DNA of 46,771 bases, from contig CAMQXY010000012.1 of the NCBI GenBank assembly GCA_947039005.1, positions 1 through 46,771 of the forward strand, written 5' to 3'. Positions 1 to 8,736 of this stretch are shown here, piece by piece. This DNA is from an uncultured Photobacterium sp. GTDB lineage: Bacteria; Pseudomonadota; Gammaproteobacteria; Enterobacterales; Vibrionaceae. Each line of letters starts with the position of its first letter. Position 1 is the first letter of the stretch. The notes beneath the pieces are model-generated. The model searched no databases. It saw nothing but the letters and a program-made list of their open reading frames with translations, and was not told where the DNA came from. A program made the position numbers and the translations under genes.

Positions 1-42
1 ATCATGTCGGTTTATCATGTAGGCAATGGTATGGATTACTAA
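1..42 (+). CDS. possible 3' end of an upstream gene (partial)
   Basis: Reading from base 1 gives 13 codons ending in TAA at 40-42 (tail ...HVGNGMDY). A second frame stays open to a TAA at 64-66, so the true frame is not certain. In Pseudomonas, relatives of the next gene sit beside a nitrate transporter gene, so this could be the tail of such a transporter. That is inference only. Confidence 0.3.
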   Translation: MMSVYHVGNGMDY

Positions 43-76
43 TACAAGTTAATGGTGTAAAGGAATAAGGAAGATC

Positions 77-1834
77 ATGACGGAAGCTAATCTGATTGTA
101 CGTTATGGTGGTTATTCTGATGCGGGGAAAAAGCAACATAATCAGGATGCCTTTGCGGTGTTATCACCATCAAAAGCAATAGAGTTACAGCACAAAGGAG
201 TCGTTGCTTGTATTGCTGATGGCGTCAGTTGTAGTAATCGCAGTTATATCGCCAGTCAATTGAGTGTGACTCACTTTATTGAAGATTATTTAGCGACTGC
301 AACCACCTTATCCGTCAAAGAAGCGGCGTCCTCAGTATTAAATACGCTTAATTTATGGTTATTCCATCATGGACAGCAAGCCGATTTACCACAAGATGCG
401 CCAGTGACGTCATTGTCGGTAGTGATCATTAAATCGAATACTGCCCATGTATTCCATATTGGGGATTGTCGGGTTTATTTATGGCGTGATAATAATTGTC
501 GTTGTTTAACCCAAGATCATCGTCGTGCTCACTATGATGGGCAGCATTATCTTACGCGTGCACTAGGTGTCGACGCCCAATTGCAAGTGGATTATCAGTC
601 AGTACCCTTGAACGTGGGTGATAAATTAGTGATGACGACGGATGGTATCCATGATGAGAGTGATGTCGTGCAGTATCTCGATAAGATTTTCTACGCAGAT
701 AACATGCCGCCATTATTATCGACTCAACATTGGTGTCAGTACTTAGAACAACAAGCATATCAGCTTGTAAGTAATGCGCAGCAGCTTGGATCGCAAGATA
801 ATACCAGTTGTGTGATATTAGACATTGAAGCCTTACCAAGGTTAGCGCTTGATGAAGCATTGGTTGAGTCTGTTAATAAAACCATTCCGTTAGCGCTCAC
901 GGTTGGGCAACGTATCGATCAATTTGTGATTTGTCGAGTGCTTGATGCGGGTTGTCGAAGTTATCTTTATTTGGCGCAATCTGATGATGATAAACAGTAT
1001 TATGTGTTGAAAATGCCCTCTCCTAATAGGGTGGATGATAGTGACTATTTACACTGCTTTGTACGTGAAGGTTGGCTTGGGCAACAATGCCAGCATGCAG
1101 GGGTCATGAAAATATTTAATCATAATGCGCAATCTGTGTTTCTTTACCATGTGTGTGAGTTTGTTGAGGGAGTAACTTTACGCCAATGGATCATTGATAA
1201 TCCGCAGCCATCATTAACAACGGTACGAATGATTGTGGCAGACATTGTGACGGTGATGCGTACTTTGCAGCGGCAGGGCATTTATCATGCAGATATAAAA
1301 CCAGAAAATATCATGTTACGTCCAGATTTAGGTGTGACCTTGATTGATTTTGGCAGCGCGTGGGTCAATGGTTATCAAGAGTTAAGGGCAACGTTAACAG
1401 GCTATTATCCGTATGGTGATTTGAATTATTTAGCACCTGAATGTCATGCTGGTGGACAGCCTTCCATCTTGAGTGAGCAATTTTCATTAGGGATTGTTAT
1501 ATATGAAATGCTGACCGGGGCATTGCCGTACCAACGCTTGAGTTCGCATTCATCGCCTCCTGTGGCAATAAAAATGCATTACACTGCAATTAGATCTCAT
1601 CGGCAGGATTTACCTGCATGGCTAGAGATTAATTTAAAAAAAACGTGTCATCCTTATGCTCAACATCGTTATCAAGCCTTATCTGAATTGGTAAAAGCAC
1701 TCAATACCCCGCCATCATCATCCTTGCCCACACTTTTGCAGCAACCCTTGATCGAACGAAATCCATTATTATTGTGGCAACTTATTAGCGCAGTATTATT
1801 TGTGGTGGTGGTGTTACAAGGATTTTTGTCTTAA
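77..1834 (+). CDS. bifunctional PP2C-type protein phosphatase / Ser-Thr protein kinase, membrane-anchored
   Basis: Two opposing signalling enzymes are fused in 585 residues. The N-terminal half is a PP2C-type Mn/Mg phosphatase: NQD near residue 22, ADG near 48, TTDG near 209 and DNTS near 240. The second half is a eukaryotic-like kinase: candidate ATP lysine K312 (YVLKMP), catalytic loop HADIKPEN at 404-411 with D406, DFG with D424, then an APE segment. HAD replaces the usual HRD, so it is a non-RD-type kinase. A hydrophobic segment ends the protein (about 563-584), suggesting a tail anchor with both domains cytoplasmic. The start is preceded by AAGGAATAAGGAAG, a good ribosome site. In Pseudomonas, kinases of this build lie between a nitrate transporter and nirBD; here the downstream genes are an RND pump instead. 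The substrate is unknown. Confidence 0.88.
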   Translation: MTEANLIVRYGGYSDAGKKQHNQDAFAVLSPSKAIELQHKGVVACIADGVSCSNRSYIASQLSVTHFIEDYLATATTLSVKEAASSVLNTLNLWLFHHGQQADLPQDAPVTSLSVVIIKSNTAHVFHIGDCRVYLWRDNNCRCLTQDHRRAHYDGQHYLTRALGVDAQLQVDYQSVPLNVGDKLVMTTDGIHDESDVVQYLDKIFYADNMPPLLSTQHWCQYLEQQAYQLVSNAQQLGSQDNTSCVILDIEALPRLALDEALVESVNKTIPLALTVGQRIDQFVICRVLDAGCRSYLYLAQSDDDKQYYVLKMPSPNRVDDSDYLHCFVREGWLGQQCQHAGVMKIFNHNAQSVFLYHVCEFVEGVTLRQWIIDNPQPSLTTVRMIVADIVTVMRTLQRQGIYHADIKPENIMLRPDLGVTLIDFGSAWVNGYQELRATLTGYYPYGDLNYLAPECHAGGQPSILSEQFSLGIVIYEMLTGALPYQRLSSHSSPPVAIKMHYTAIRSHRQDLPAWLEINLKKTCHPYAQHRYQALSELVKALNTPPSSSLPTLLQQPLIERNPLLLWQLISAVLFVVVVLQGFLS

Positions 1835-1968
1835 TTAATGTAAAACAGCGTAAAAGTAAGCAGTGATGCTATATTCAAAAAAATAGCTTTGTTAAACTAC
1901 TATCCCTTGTGGGTATATAGTGCTGGATTGTCCTAGCGCATGTTGTTTGATGTTCTAGGAAATAGATC

Positions 1969-3048
1969 ATGATAAAGCGAAAATTAGTGTCAATATTGGT
2001 TATTACCACCGTGGTATTTTTTGCGGCGGGTTGCGATAATCATTCAAGCGTTCCTCCTACTGCGGCAGTTTCACCTGCGACACAAGTTGAAACTGAGACC
2101 ATTACGTCACGAACACTGATTAAGCAAGTGATGGGCTATGGGGTGGTGCATAGCCATGATGTCGTGGCGCTGAAAAGTTTACAGACCAATAAAATAACGG
2201 CAATTTTGTTCACTGCGGGTCAAACGGTCGCAAAAGGGCAATTGTTAGTACAGCTAGATCCGCGAGTCGCAGATGCCAGAGTGGCTCATGATCGGGCGTT
2301 ATTAACCGCGGCTCAACAGGCATGGCAACGTCAAGCGCAATTAAGTGCCACAGGGGTCGTTTCCCACAGTGCTTATGATGTTAGTGATAGTAATTATAAA
2401 CAGGCGTTAGCACAGTTAACCCAAGATAAAGCCTTGTTAGCACAACTGACGGTTAAAGCGCCGTTTAAGGGCGTGATCAGCCAAACGGATTATCATGTTG
2501 GTGATGTAGTTACCTTAGGTAATACGTTGGCGACTTTATATACCCCTCAACAATTAAATGTTGAATATCAATTACCCGCATTACAACGTCAAGATTATAA
2601 ATTAGGCCAGCAGGTATTAGTACAATCAGAACTGATGCCATCAACTCAGGTACTTGGTACTGTGAGTTATATTGCACCGAATACCGTTACGGGCTCTGTG
2701 ACGTTGAAAGCGCAGTTACCATGGGCAGCGCCATTTTCTCCGGGACAAAACATCAAAGTTGTTCAGCAAACACAATCATTGCCTCACCAAGTGACGATCC
2801 CAACCGCAGCGTTAATGACGAATATTCAAGGCGCACAAGCTTTTGTCGTGATCAACAATAAAGCCCGTTTACGAGATGTAAAAGTGGGAGAGTATTACGA
2901 TGGTTATGTGCAAATTCTTGCGGGTTTAGCGGTAGGAGAGCAATTGGTTGTTAATGGTCAAAATTATTTACGCACAGATCAAGACGTTGCCATAGTTAAC
3001 CCCAAACAGTCTCAACCAAAAACACCAGCACCAGTAGGTAAAGCATGA
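1969..3048 (+). CDS. RND efflux periplasmic adaptor (membrane fusion protein), lipoprotein
   Basis: The 359-residue protein starts with a signal segment and a lipobox FAAGC, placing the lipidated cysteine at residue 22. It should therefore be anchored to the inner membrane facing the periplasm. A HlyD/AcrA-like layout follows: a barrel-sandwich half (ALKSLQTNKI, QLDPRVADARVAHDR), a coiled-coil hairpin (about 90-150), the second sandwich half (VKAPFKGVISQ) and a beta-barrel. Such proteins bridge an RND pump to an outer-membrane channel. Its stop overlaps the pump start by four bases (ATGA), indicating translational coupling. No TolC-like channel or TetR repressor gene lies nearby, so the exit duct must be encoded elsewhere. 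The exported substrate cannot be told from sequence. Confidence 0.9.
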   Translation: MIKRKLVSILVITTVVFFAAGCDNHSSVPPTAAVSPATQVETETITSRTLIKQVMGYGVVHSHDVVALKSLQTNKITAILFTAGQTVAKGQLLVQLDPRVADARVAHDRALLTAAQQAWQRQAQLSATGVVSHSAYDVSDSNYKQALAQLTQDKALLAQLTVKAPFKGVISQTDYHVGDVVTLGNTLATLYTPQQLNVEYQLPALQRQDYKLGQQVLVQSELMPSTQVLGTVSYIAPNTVTGSVTLKAQLPWAAPFSPGQNIKVVQQTQSLPHQVTIPTAALMTNIQGAQAFVVINNKARLRDVKVGEYYDGYVQILAGLAVGEQLVVNGQNYLRTDQDVAIVNPKQSQPKTPAPVGKA

Positions 3049-6000
3049 AATTAACCGAACTTTGCTTGCGCCGTCCGGTGTTGTGCACCGTATTGTGGAT
3101 CATTCCCGTTTTTATTGGATTGTTGTTTTGTCAAAAATTACCGTGGCGTTATACCCCTCACATTAGCCAATCTAAAATTCAAGTGTCAGCATATGATAGT
3201 GCTCTCGCTGCGCAAAATATGATGACTGAGGTGTTGATCCCGATTCAAAATGCGATTGCTGGCACTGAAGGGATCACTCACTTAACGGCAACTGCGCGTC
3301 AAGGTCGAGGCAGTATTATTATTGATGTCGCAACCAGTCTTGATAAAGGTGAAATAGATACCTTGGTGAGTGAGATCCATAATGATATTGGTAATATAGA
3401 AAGTCAGTTACCCGATAATATTTCGCCACGGGTGTCTAAATCTGATGATCAGGGTATGCCGGCGATGTTGATTGGTTTAACTCCTGGACCTCATCAAGCG
3501 GAATATGAATTCCATCAATATGGCATTAATACGCTATTACCACAGTTAGAACAATTACCCGCTGCTGGTGCTGTGAGTGTTGCCCCTAGTTCTGGGCAGT
3601 CAGTGTTGATTACTCTAAATCCAGATAAAGTGCACCATTACGGTTTAACGTTAAATAATGTCATTAATAAGATCGCTGACGTTGACAGTATCACTGCGCT
3701 AAGTGGTCAAACATCGGGGTTACAAAGCCAATATCAGTTGGTATCAACGGGTGAGATTGCCAATTTAGGGGCGATACAAAACACCATTGTCGCGATGAAT
3801 GCTCAACAACCGATTCGATTATCACAGGTCGCAACCGTTGTTATTGGCACCCCAAATAGTCAACTTGAAGTTAAGCCTCTGATCGATTTTTCCAACAAGA
3901 GCGCAATGTTGTTTGTGCTTAATCCGCAATATACCGCCACTGCTAATCCATTGGTGTTATCGCAACAAGTGCATCAATTGCTTAATTCAACAACCTTACC
4001 AAGTGGCATGAAGGCGACGGTTTTATTGGATAAATCGACCTTTATTGTGACTTCACTTAATGATGTTTATTTTGCGATTGGGTTAGCAGTATTGCTGGTG
4101 GCGGGTGTGATCTGGCTATTTTTAGGTAACCTGCGGATCGCATTGATTCCGATTATAACTATCCCTGTGTGTTTATCGTGCTCGTTTATTATTCTTAAAC
4201 TGGCAGGATTTAGTATTAACTCTTTGACCTTATTAGCAATGTTATTAGCGGTAGGGCTAGTGGTTGATGATGCAATCGTGGTGGTTGAGAATGTGCATCG
4301 CCAATTGCGGCATTATTCTACCGTCCGTCAAGCGACAGTGATCGCTTGCCGTCAAATTGGATTTGCGATTATAGCGACCACTCTAACATTAGCGGCGGTG
4401 TATATTCCGGTTGGGTTAGTAGGTGGTATTACGGGTCAACTGTTTCAGCAGTTTGCATTTACATTGGCGGGTACGGTGATTATTTCTGGGGTGGTAGCGT
4501 TAACGTTATCACCGATGATGTGCAGTAAAATGATGAATCATCACCCTGCTGGTCGGTTTGAAGTGTGGATCAATGATCAATTAACAAAAGTGGCAACGGC
4601 TTATCAGCGAGTGTTAGCGGTGACCATTGATTATCGTAAAACGACATTAATGGTGATGGTGATTATTTTAGCTAGCAGCTATTGGCCGTTTATGCAGACG
4701 CCATCTGAAATGTTACCGACTGAAGATTCTGGGCAAATATTTTTGTTTCAACCTTTAGTAGGCAGTAGTGACGATGCCAGCGAGCAGAAAATGATTGATA
4801 ATATGAATCAGCAATTACGGCAGATCCCTGATATTGCGCATGTGGCAATTTTGACCAGCAGTGATTTTATTCGGGGTTTTATCACCTTAAAACCGTGGGA
4901 TCAACGTAAGTTATCAGCATTAAAAATCAGTGAGATGATCGATACTCGCTTAACCGTTGGTGGCAATATGGTCTTTACTGGCGTGATCCCTGCGATAGAA
5001 ACGGGTGGCGGTGGGCGTGGTAATAGCAATGGTATTGATATTAACGTTAGTAGTAATGTTAATGAAAAAATGCTGGCGCAAGAGATGACTGAGGTTAGCC
5101 ATAAAATAGAGCACTCGCCATTATTTGCACATGCAAGCAGTGCGTTAAAGTTCGATCAGAGTCAATTTAGCATTCATATTAATCGCGTATTAGCATCACA
5201 ATATGGGGTATCACTGCGTAATATTCAGCAAGTGCTTAAATTGGCAATGAGTGGCATGTCATTTAATAATGACATGAGTTATCAAGGTACAAATTATCCA
5301 TTGCACTTACAATTAGACTCCGCTTATACCTTAACCCCTGATGCGATTAAACAGTTAATGATCAGCAATAATCAAGGGGTATTAGTACCATTATCTGAGC
5401 TGATTAGTATTAAAAATCAACTGGGTCCGCGTTCATTAGAACAATATGATCGTGCCACATCGGCTTCATTATCGATTCGATTAGCTGATGGTGTAAGTAT
5501 CGGGCAAGGGATTAAAGCATTAAATAAGCTATTGCCAACATTACTTCCTGCAAATGCTCGTTATAGCTATGTTGATGGTGCTAAACAATATTTAGATGCT
5601 AATCATCAGATGCTATTTGTATTTGTGGCAGCGTTAGTATTTATTTATATGGTGCTGAGTGCGCAGTTTGAAAGTGTGGTTGATGCGTTAGTGGTAATGC
5701 TGTCATTACCGATTACGTTATCAGTGGCATTGTGGGGATTATATTTTAGTGATTACAGTTTAAATGTGTATTCACAGATAGGGCTAGTGACCTTGATCGG
5801 CTTGATCTGTAAACATGGCATATTAATCACTGAGTTTGCCAATGAATTGCAGGCGCAAGGACACTCTGCGCGTGAGGCTATTTTAGAAGCGACTAAAACC
5901 CGTTTAAGACCGATATTAATGACATCACTAACTATGATTTTAGGAACCTTACCTTTGTTATGTGAAGCCGGTCCTGGTGCTAACGCAATGGGATCATTAG

Positions 6001-6128
6001 GCGTGATTATTATCGCAGGGATGGCATTAGGGATTGTCGATCCGTTATTTGTGGTGCCGAGTGTGTATTTAATGGTGCAAAAATTAAAGCGTACCAAGCC
6101 GACAGTATCCGCTACTGGTGTCGATTAA
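3045..6128 (+). CDS. RND family efflux permease
   Basis: This 1027-residue inner-membrane transporter has the AcrB/MexB length and architecture: one N-terminal TM, a large periplasmic loop, six TMs, a second loop and five TMs. The proton-relay acidic pair is present in TM4 (GLVVDDAIVVVEN; D408, D409), and the partner lysine K923 lies in the motif ICKHGILITEFANEL. A glycine-rich stretch (ETGGGGRGNS, about residue 652) sits in the second periplasmic loop. It is expected to export amphiphilic compounds using the proton gradient with the adaptor encoded immediately upstream. A strong hairpin follows the stop. Family is certain; drug specificity is not, so no gene symbol is given. Confidence 0.93.
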   Translation: MKLTELCLRRPVLCTVLWIIPVFIGLLFCQKLPWRYTPHISQSKIQVSAYDSALAAQNMMTEVLIPIQNAIAGTEGITHLTATARQGRGSIIIDVATSLDKGEIDTLVSEIHNDIGNIESQLPDNISPRVSKSDDQGMPAMLIGLTPGPHQAEYEFHQYGINTLLPQLEQLPAAGAVSVAPSSGQSVLITLNPDKVHHYGLTLNNVINKIADVDSITALSGQTSGLQSQYQLVSTGEIANLGAIQNTIVAMNAQQPIRLSQVATVVIGTPNSQLEVKPLIDFSNKSAMLFVLNPQYTATANPLVLSQQVHQLLNSTTLPSGMKATVLLDKSTFIVTSLNDVYFAIGLAVLLVAGVIWLFLGNLRIALIPIITIPVCLSCSFIILKLAGFSINSLTLLAMLLAVGLVVDDAIVVVENVHRQLRHYSTVRQATVIACRQIGFAIIATTLTLAAVYIPVGLVGGITGQLFQQFAFTLAGTVIISGVVALTLSPMMCSKMMNHHPAGRFEVWINDQLTKVATAYQRVLAVTIDYRKTTLMVMVIILASSYWPFMQTPSEMLPTEDSGQIFLFQPLVGSSDDASEQKMIDNMNQQLRQIPDIAHVAILTSSDFIRGFITLKPWDQRKLSALKISEMIDTRLTVGGNMVFTGVIPAIETGGGGRGNSNGIDINVSSNVNEKMLAQEMTEVSHKIEHSPLFAHASSALKFDQSQFSIHINRVLASQYGVSLRNIQQVLKLAMSGMSFNNDMSYQGTNYPLHLQLDSAYTLTPDAIKQLMISNNQGVLVPLSELISIKNQLGPRSLEQYDRATSASLSIRLADGVSIGQGIKALNKLLPTLLPANARYSYVDGAKQYLDANHQMLFVFVAALVFIYMVLSAQFESVVDALVVMLSLPITLSVALWGLYFSDYSLNVYSQIGLVTLIGLICKHGILITEFANELQAQGHSAREAILEATKTRLRPILMTSLTMILGTLPLLCEAGPGANAMGSLGVIIIAGMALGIVDPLFVVPSVYLMVQKLKRTKPTVSATGVD

Positions 6129-6137
6129 AGTGGGTAT

Positions 6138-6170
6138 AACCACTGCTGTAGATCATCGGCAGTGGTTTTA
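6138..6170 (+). terminator. intrinsic terminator of the RND operon
   Basis: A nine-base-pair stem AACCACTGC/GCAGTGGTT encloses a 12-base loop and is followed by TTTTA. It starts ten bases after the RND permease stop. Confidence 0.75.
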
Positions 6171-6586
6171 ATGCTGTTATCGTTAGCATTGATATAAATG
6201 TTAATACTATCATTGTATCCAAAACCAACTAGACTTTAAGCACAACTATGGCTGTTGTTAGTCGATCTGTTGGCATTGATTGAGGTGTGTAAAAGAATTA
6301 TGCAATAAAAGGCTAATTTGTGGTGTTGCTAGCGGTTTTATACTTATTTTTAAAATAAACTTTGCTGCGAATTAACGTTTTTATATTGCTAGACAAATAG
6401 TTACAATTAGTTGCTTAAAAATCAATCTAGCAGTGCTTTATTTTTGTTGTTGAAAACGGCAGAATGAGCATACATTTGAGCTCTGTCGCCTATTTGAACT
6501 AATTTTTGATAAAAGATATAGCAGTTTATCGAGTAGGTGGTAAGGTCTCACCGCATTCCGAATTCTTAAAGTAAAAGGTTACAAAT
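6171..6586. other. AT-rich intergenic region with the leader of the next gene
   Basis: No convincing coding frame on either strand. The stretch is AT-rich and ends in a leader with a short GGTG/CACC stem near 6537-6553 and an AAAGG ribosome site before the ATG at 6587. A promoter for the small membrane protein is expected here, but no single -35/-10 pair stands out. Confidence 0.5.
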
Positions 6587-7081
6587 ATGTCTGATGTACC
6601 AATGTCTGTTGCAAACGTTGCCGCTGTCGCTCAGCCTGTTGCTGAATCTTCAGGTTCTATCTGGGGTTATGTTGCAGCAGGTAGTGTAGCGTTATTGGTG
6701 TTAGCGGGTATCTTCGCTTACCGCAAAATAAACCAACCAGCATTTGTTATTAAGCAGGTTCGTAAGAAAAACCTCAAAGAAATGCAAAAGCAGGGTACAG
6801 AAAACTCTGAGTTTATGGTTGATATGGATCGTTTACTTGATTCTATTCTGCGCTATACAACTGAAAATAAAAAGAAAGGCTCAGATGTAGTAACATTGCT
6901 TAAGCCATTGAACGATAAAGAGCGTATTAAAACGCCACGTGATATGTATCAATCAATGATCTTCATTGCTAAAGACGTAAATGATACTGCACTTGCTAAA
7001 GATCTTCAAAATAAGTCAAAGCAAGTGAAATCAAGTTCAGCATTGATGGCTGGTTTGCTAAAGCGTGCAGGCATTAACTAA
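6587..7081 (+). CDS. small single-pass membrane protein of unknown function
   Basis: I do not recognise this 164-residue protein. About 25 low-complexity residues rich in Ala, Val and Ser are followed by one transmembrane helix (about 27-46, core AGSVALLVLAGIFAY). A basic stretch (RKINQ, QVRKKNLKEM) comes next, then a charged helical domain to the C-terminus. The positive charges after the helix suggest a cytoplasmic C-terminal domain. There is no cleavable signal motif, no cysteine and no enzymatic motif. The start has an AAAGG ribosome site eight bases upstream. The gene is monocistronic, bounded by its own terminator and by the convergent ybaM. Codon use resembles the well-expressed neighbours. 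Confidence 0.75.
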   Translation: MSDVPMSVANVAAVAQPVAESSGSIWGYVAAGSVALLVLAGIFAYRKINQPAFVIKQVRKKNLKEMQKQGTENSEFMVDMDRLLDSILRYTTENKKKGSDVVTLLKPLNDKERIKTPRDMYQSMIFIAKDVNDTALAKDLQNKSKQVKSSSALMAGLLKRAGIN

Positions 7082-7104
7082 ATTATTTTTAAGATAGATA
7101 CTTT

Positions 7105-7132
7105 AAAGGGCTGATTTATTCAGCCTTTTTTT
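7105..7132. terminator. bidirectional terminator between the small membrane protein and ybaM
   Basis: Stem GGCTGA/TCAGCC, extended by AAAG/CTTT, with loop TTTAT and a run of seven T on the plus strand. The ybaM stop codon (minus, 7122-7120) lies inside the stem, so transcription from both sides ends here. Confidence 0.8.
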
Positions 7133-7305
7133 GTGTCTATTGATTGTGCTTGATGTTTTTTTTCAAAATCACGACGAACAATGTCCAGTGCAGATAATAC
7201 TGTTTGAGGATCGAGATTGTTATTTTCTAATAAACAGATTAAATCAACCGCTAATTTAATTTCAGCGGGTGCATCGTTTAATGGTGATCGTTGGGTATTA
7301 TTCAT
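7120..7305 (-). CDS. ybaM: YbaM family small protein (DUF2496)
   Basis: The 61-residue protein aligns by eye with E. coli YbaM: the shared core is KLAVDLI-LLE followed by VL-ALDIV-RD-EKK. The function of this family is not established. It lies 52 bases after priC on the same strand, the same pairing as in E. coli, and is probably the last gene of the dinG-TSUP-priC-ybaM transcript. An AAGAGAT ribosome site precedes the ATG. No membrane segment or cysteine motif is present. The stop codon sits inside a bidirectional terminator. Confidence 0.88.
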   Translation of the reverse strand: MNNTQRSPLNDAPAEIKLAVDLICLLENNNLDPQTVLSALDIVRRDFEKKHQAQSIDTKKG

Positions 7306-7357
7306 TGGTAGATCTCTTGGTTAAATATTAGCGTTAAAAATGAATGTGATATAAATA

Positions 7358-7909
7358 TTAGCCTTTTCTTTCTCGGTGATTCATTTCATTCTCAAGTTTT
7401 ATCAATGCAGCTTGGCAACGGCTGATCCTACCTTCTAATACCAAAATTTCTTTTTGTGATTGTTGTTGCTCAAACTGAGAACCACGACGATTAAACATTG
7501 CTTCTTTATCACGTAGCATGGATTTTAAGCGCCGTTCCCACTCTTTATGTTTATTAAGGTCTTGATAGATATCATTGATTGAACGTTGCCAGCGTACTGC
7601 TTGTTTTGGTTCATTTTTACGAATTTTTTGGGTGGCAAATTCACGCTGAATAGCATGTATTTGAGCGACGATTTTTTCACAAACATGTTGGGTTCGTTCA
7701 GGTAATAGTTTTCCTGCTTGCTGTTCTTTTTGTAGGGCTGCCAGTTCTTGTGCTACTTCTGCTACACAAGGTGTCAGTAATTTACTGTGATTACGGAATA
7801 ATTGTTGGTCAAACAAGGGGCGTTGTGCCTCACCTCGTATACGGTCTGTTTCTGCTGCTTGGTGCTGCAGTTGTTCAATGAGTGTTTGTAACCGTGAAAG
7901 ATCTATCAT
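7358..7909 (-). CDS. priC: primosomal replication protein PriC (N'')
   Basis: A basic, helix-rich 183-residue protein matching PriC in size (about 175 in E. coli) and layout. The N-terminal half is heptad-like (LQTLIEQLQHQ), and the C-terminal half carries Arg/Lys-rich segments with ERRLKSMLRDKE near residue 125 and terminal NEMNHRERKG. PriC restarts collapsed replication forks by helping load DnaB. The assignment rests on the C-terminal helical signature and on the adjacent ybaM, the E. coli arrangement. The ATG at 7909 has CAGGT eight bases upstream. It starts 24 bases after the transporter stop, so the two are likely co-transcribed, downstream of another DNA-repair gene, dinG. Confidence 0.88.
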   Translation of the reverse strand: MIDLSRLQTLIEQLQHQAAETDRIRGEAQRPLFDQQLFRNHSKLLTPCVAEVAQELAALQKEQQAGKLLPERTQHVCEKIVAQIHAIQREFATQKIRKNEPKQAVRWQRSINDIYQDLNKHKEWERRLKSMLRDKEAMFNRRGSQFEQQQSQKEILVLEGRISRCQAALIKLENEMNHRERKG

Positions 7910-7933
7910 CGCAATACCTGTAAGTGGGCAACA

Positions 7934-8707
7934 TTAAAACCATGCTTGCCATGCTAATTTAGCCGCAAGAATAAACACGACAGTAATAAAAACAGGACGA
8001 ATAAATTTAGCCCCAAAATGAATCGCAGAATGTGCGCCTAGATAAGCACCAATCATTAAACACATACCCATCATTAAGCCTAGCGCAATATTAACTTGAC
8101 CTAAAATAATGAAAGTAATCAAGGAGGTAATATTACTGGTGACGTTCATTGCTTTTGCAAGACCACAAGCGCGTAGCATATCTAATCGATATAGCACTAA
8201 ACTTGAGACCGTCCAAAATGCGCCTGTACCAGGGCCTGCCAAACCATCATAAAAGCCTAAACAGCTACCTTGCAGCCATTGTTTACGTTTAAGTGTCTTT
8301 GTTACCGTTGGGAGTTGGGTTTGGTCAGGGTTCGGGTGAGGGTGCCATAGACTATAAATTGCCACCGCAAAAATGACTAAAGGTAATACTTTCTCTAACC
8401 AAGCCCCACTAATGAGATTGACAACAAGTGTACCAATGATTGCCCCTATAAAAGTCGCAACAAAAGAAGCTCGCCAAAAATGAGGGTTAAATAATTGTTT
8501 TTTATAATATGCCCATGCCGCTGTTGCAGAGGCAAAGCTCGCCGCCAGTTTATTGGTGCCAAGAGCAAGATGAGGCGGAAGACCAATAGAAAGCAGGGCG
8601 GGAACGGTAAGCATACCGCCGCCGCCAGCCACTGCATCAATAAAGCCTGCTGCTAATGCAACAATACCAAGTATTAGTAAGCTACTTGGCTCAATCATAT
8701 CAATCAT
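7934..8707 (-). CDS. TSUP (TauE/SafE) family membrane transporter, YfcA-like
   Basis: This 257-residue inner-membrane protein has about eight hydrophobic segments and the family signature AGFIDAVAGGGGMLTVPAL near residues 20-38. The ALGTNKL segment that follows matches E. coli YfcA. A second half-repeat contains FYDGLAGPGTGAFW. TSUP proteins move sulfur-containing organic anions such as sulfite or sulfoacetate, but the substrate is not set for this subgroup. ATGs exist at 8707 and at 8698 (residue 4) and neither has a strong ribosome site. It lies 29 bases after dinG and 24 before priC, probably in one transcript, though no functional link to DNA repair is evident. Confidence 0.85.
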   Translation of the reverse strand: MIDMIEPSSLLILGIVALAAGFIDAVAGGGGMLTVPALLSIGLPPHLALGTNKLAASFASATAAWAYYKKQLFNPHFWRASFVATFIGAIIGTLVVNLISGAWLEKVLPLVIFAVAIYSLWHPHPNPDQTQLPTVTKTLKRKQWLQGSCLGFYDGLAGPGTGAFWTVSSLVLYRLDMLRACGLAKAMNVTSNITSLITFIILGQVNIALGLMMGMCLMIGAYLGAHSAIHFGAKFIRPVFITVVFILAAKLAWQAWF

Positions 8708-8736
8708 TTAAATACTTTTTATGATGGTTAAGATGA

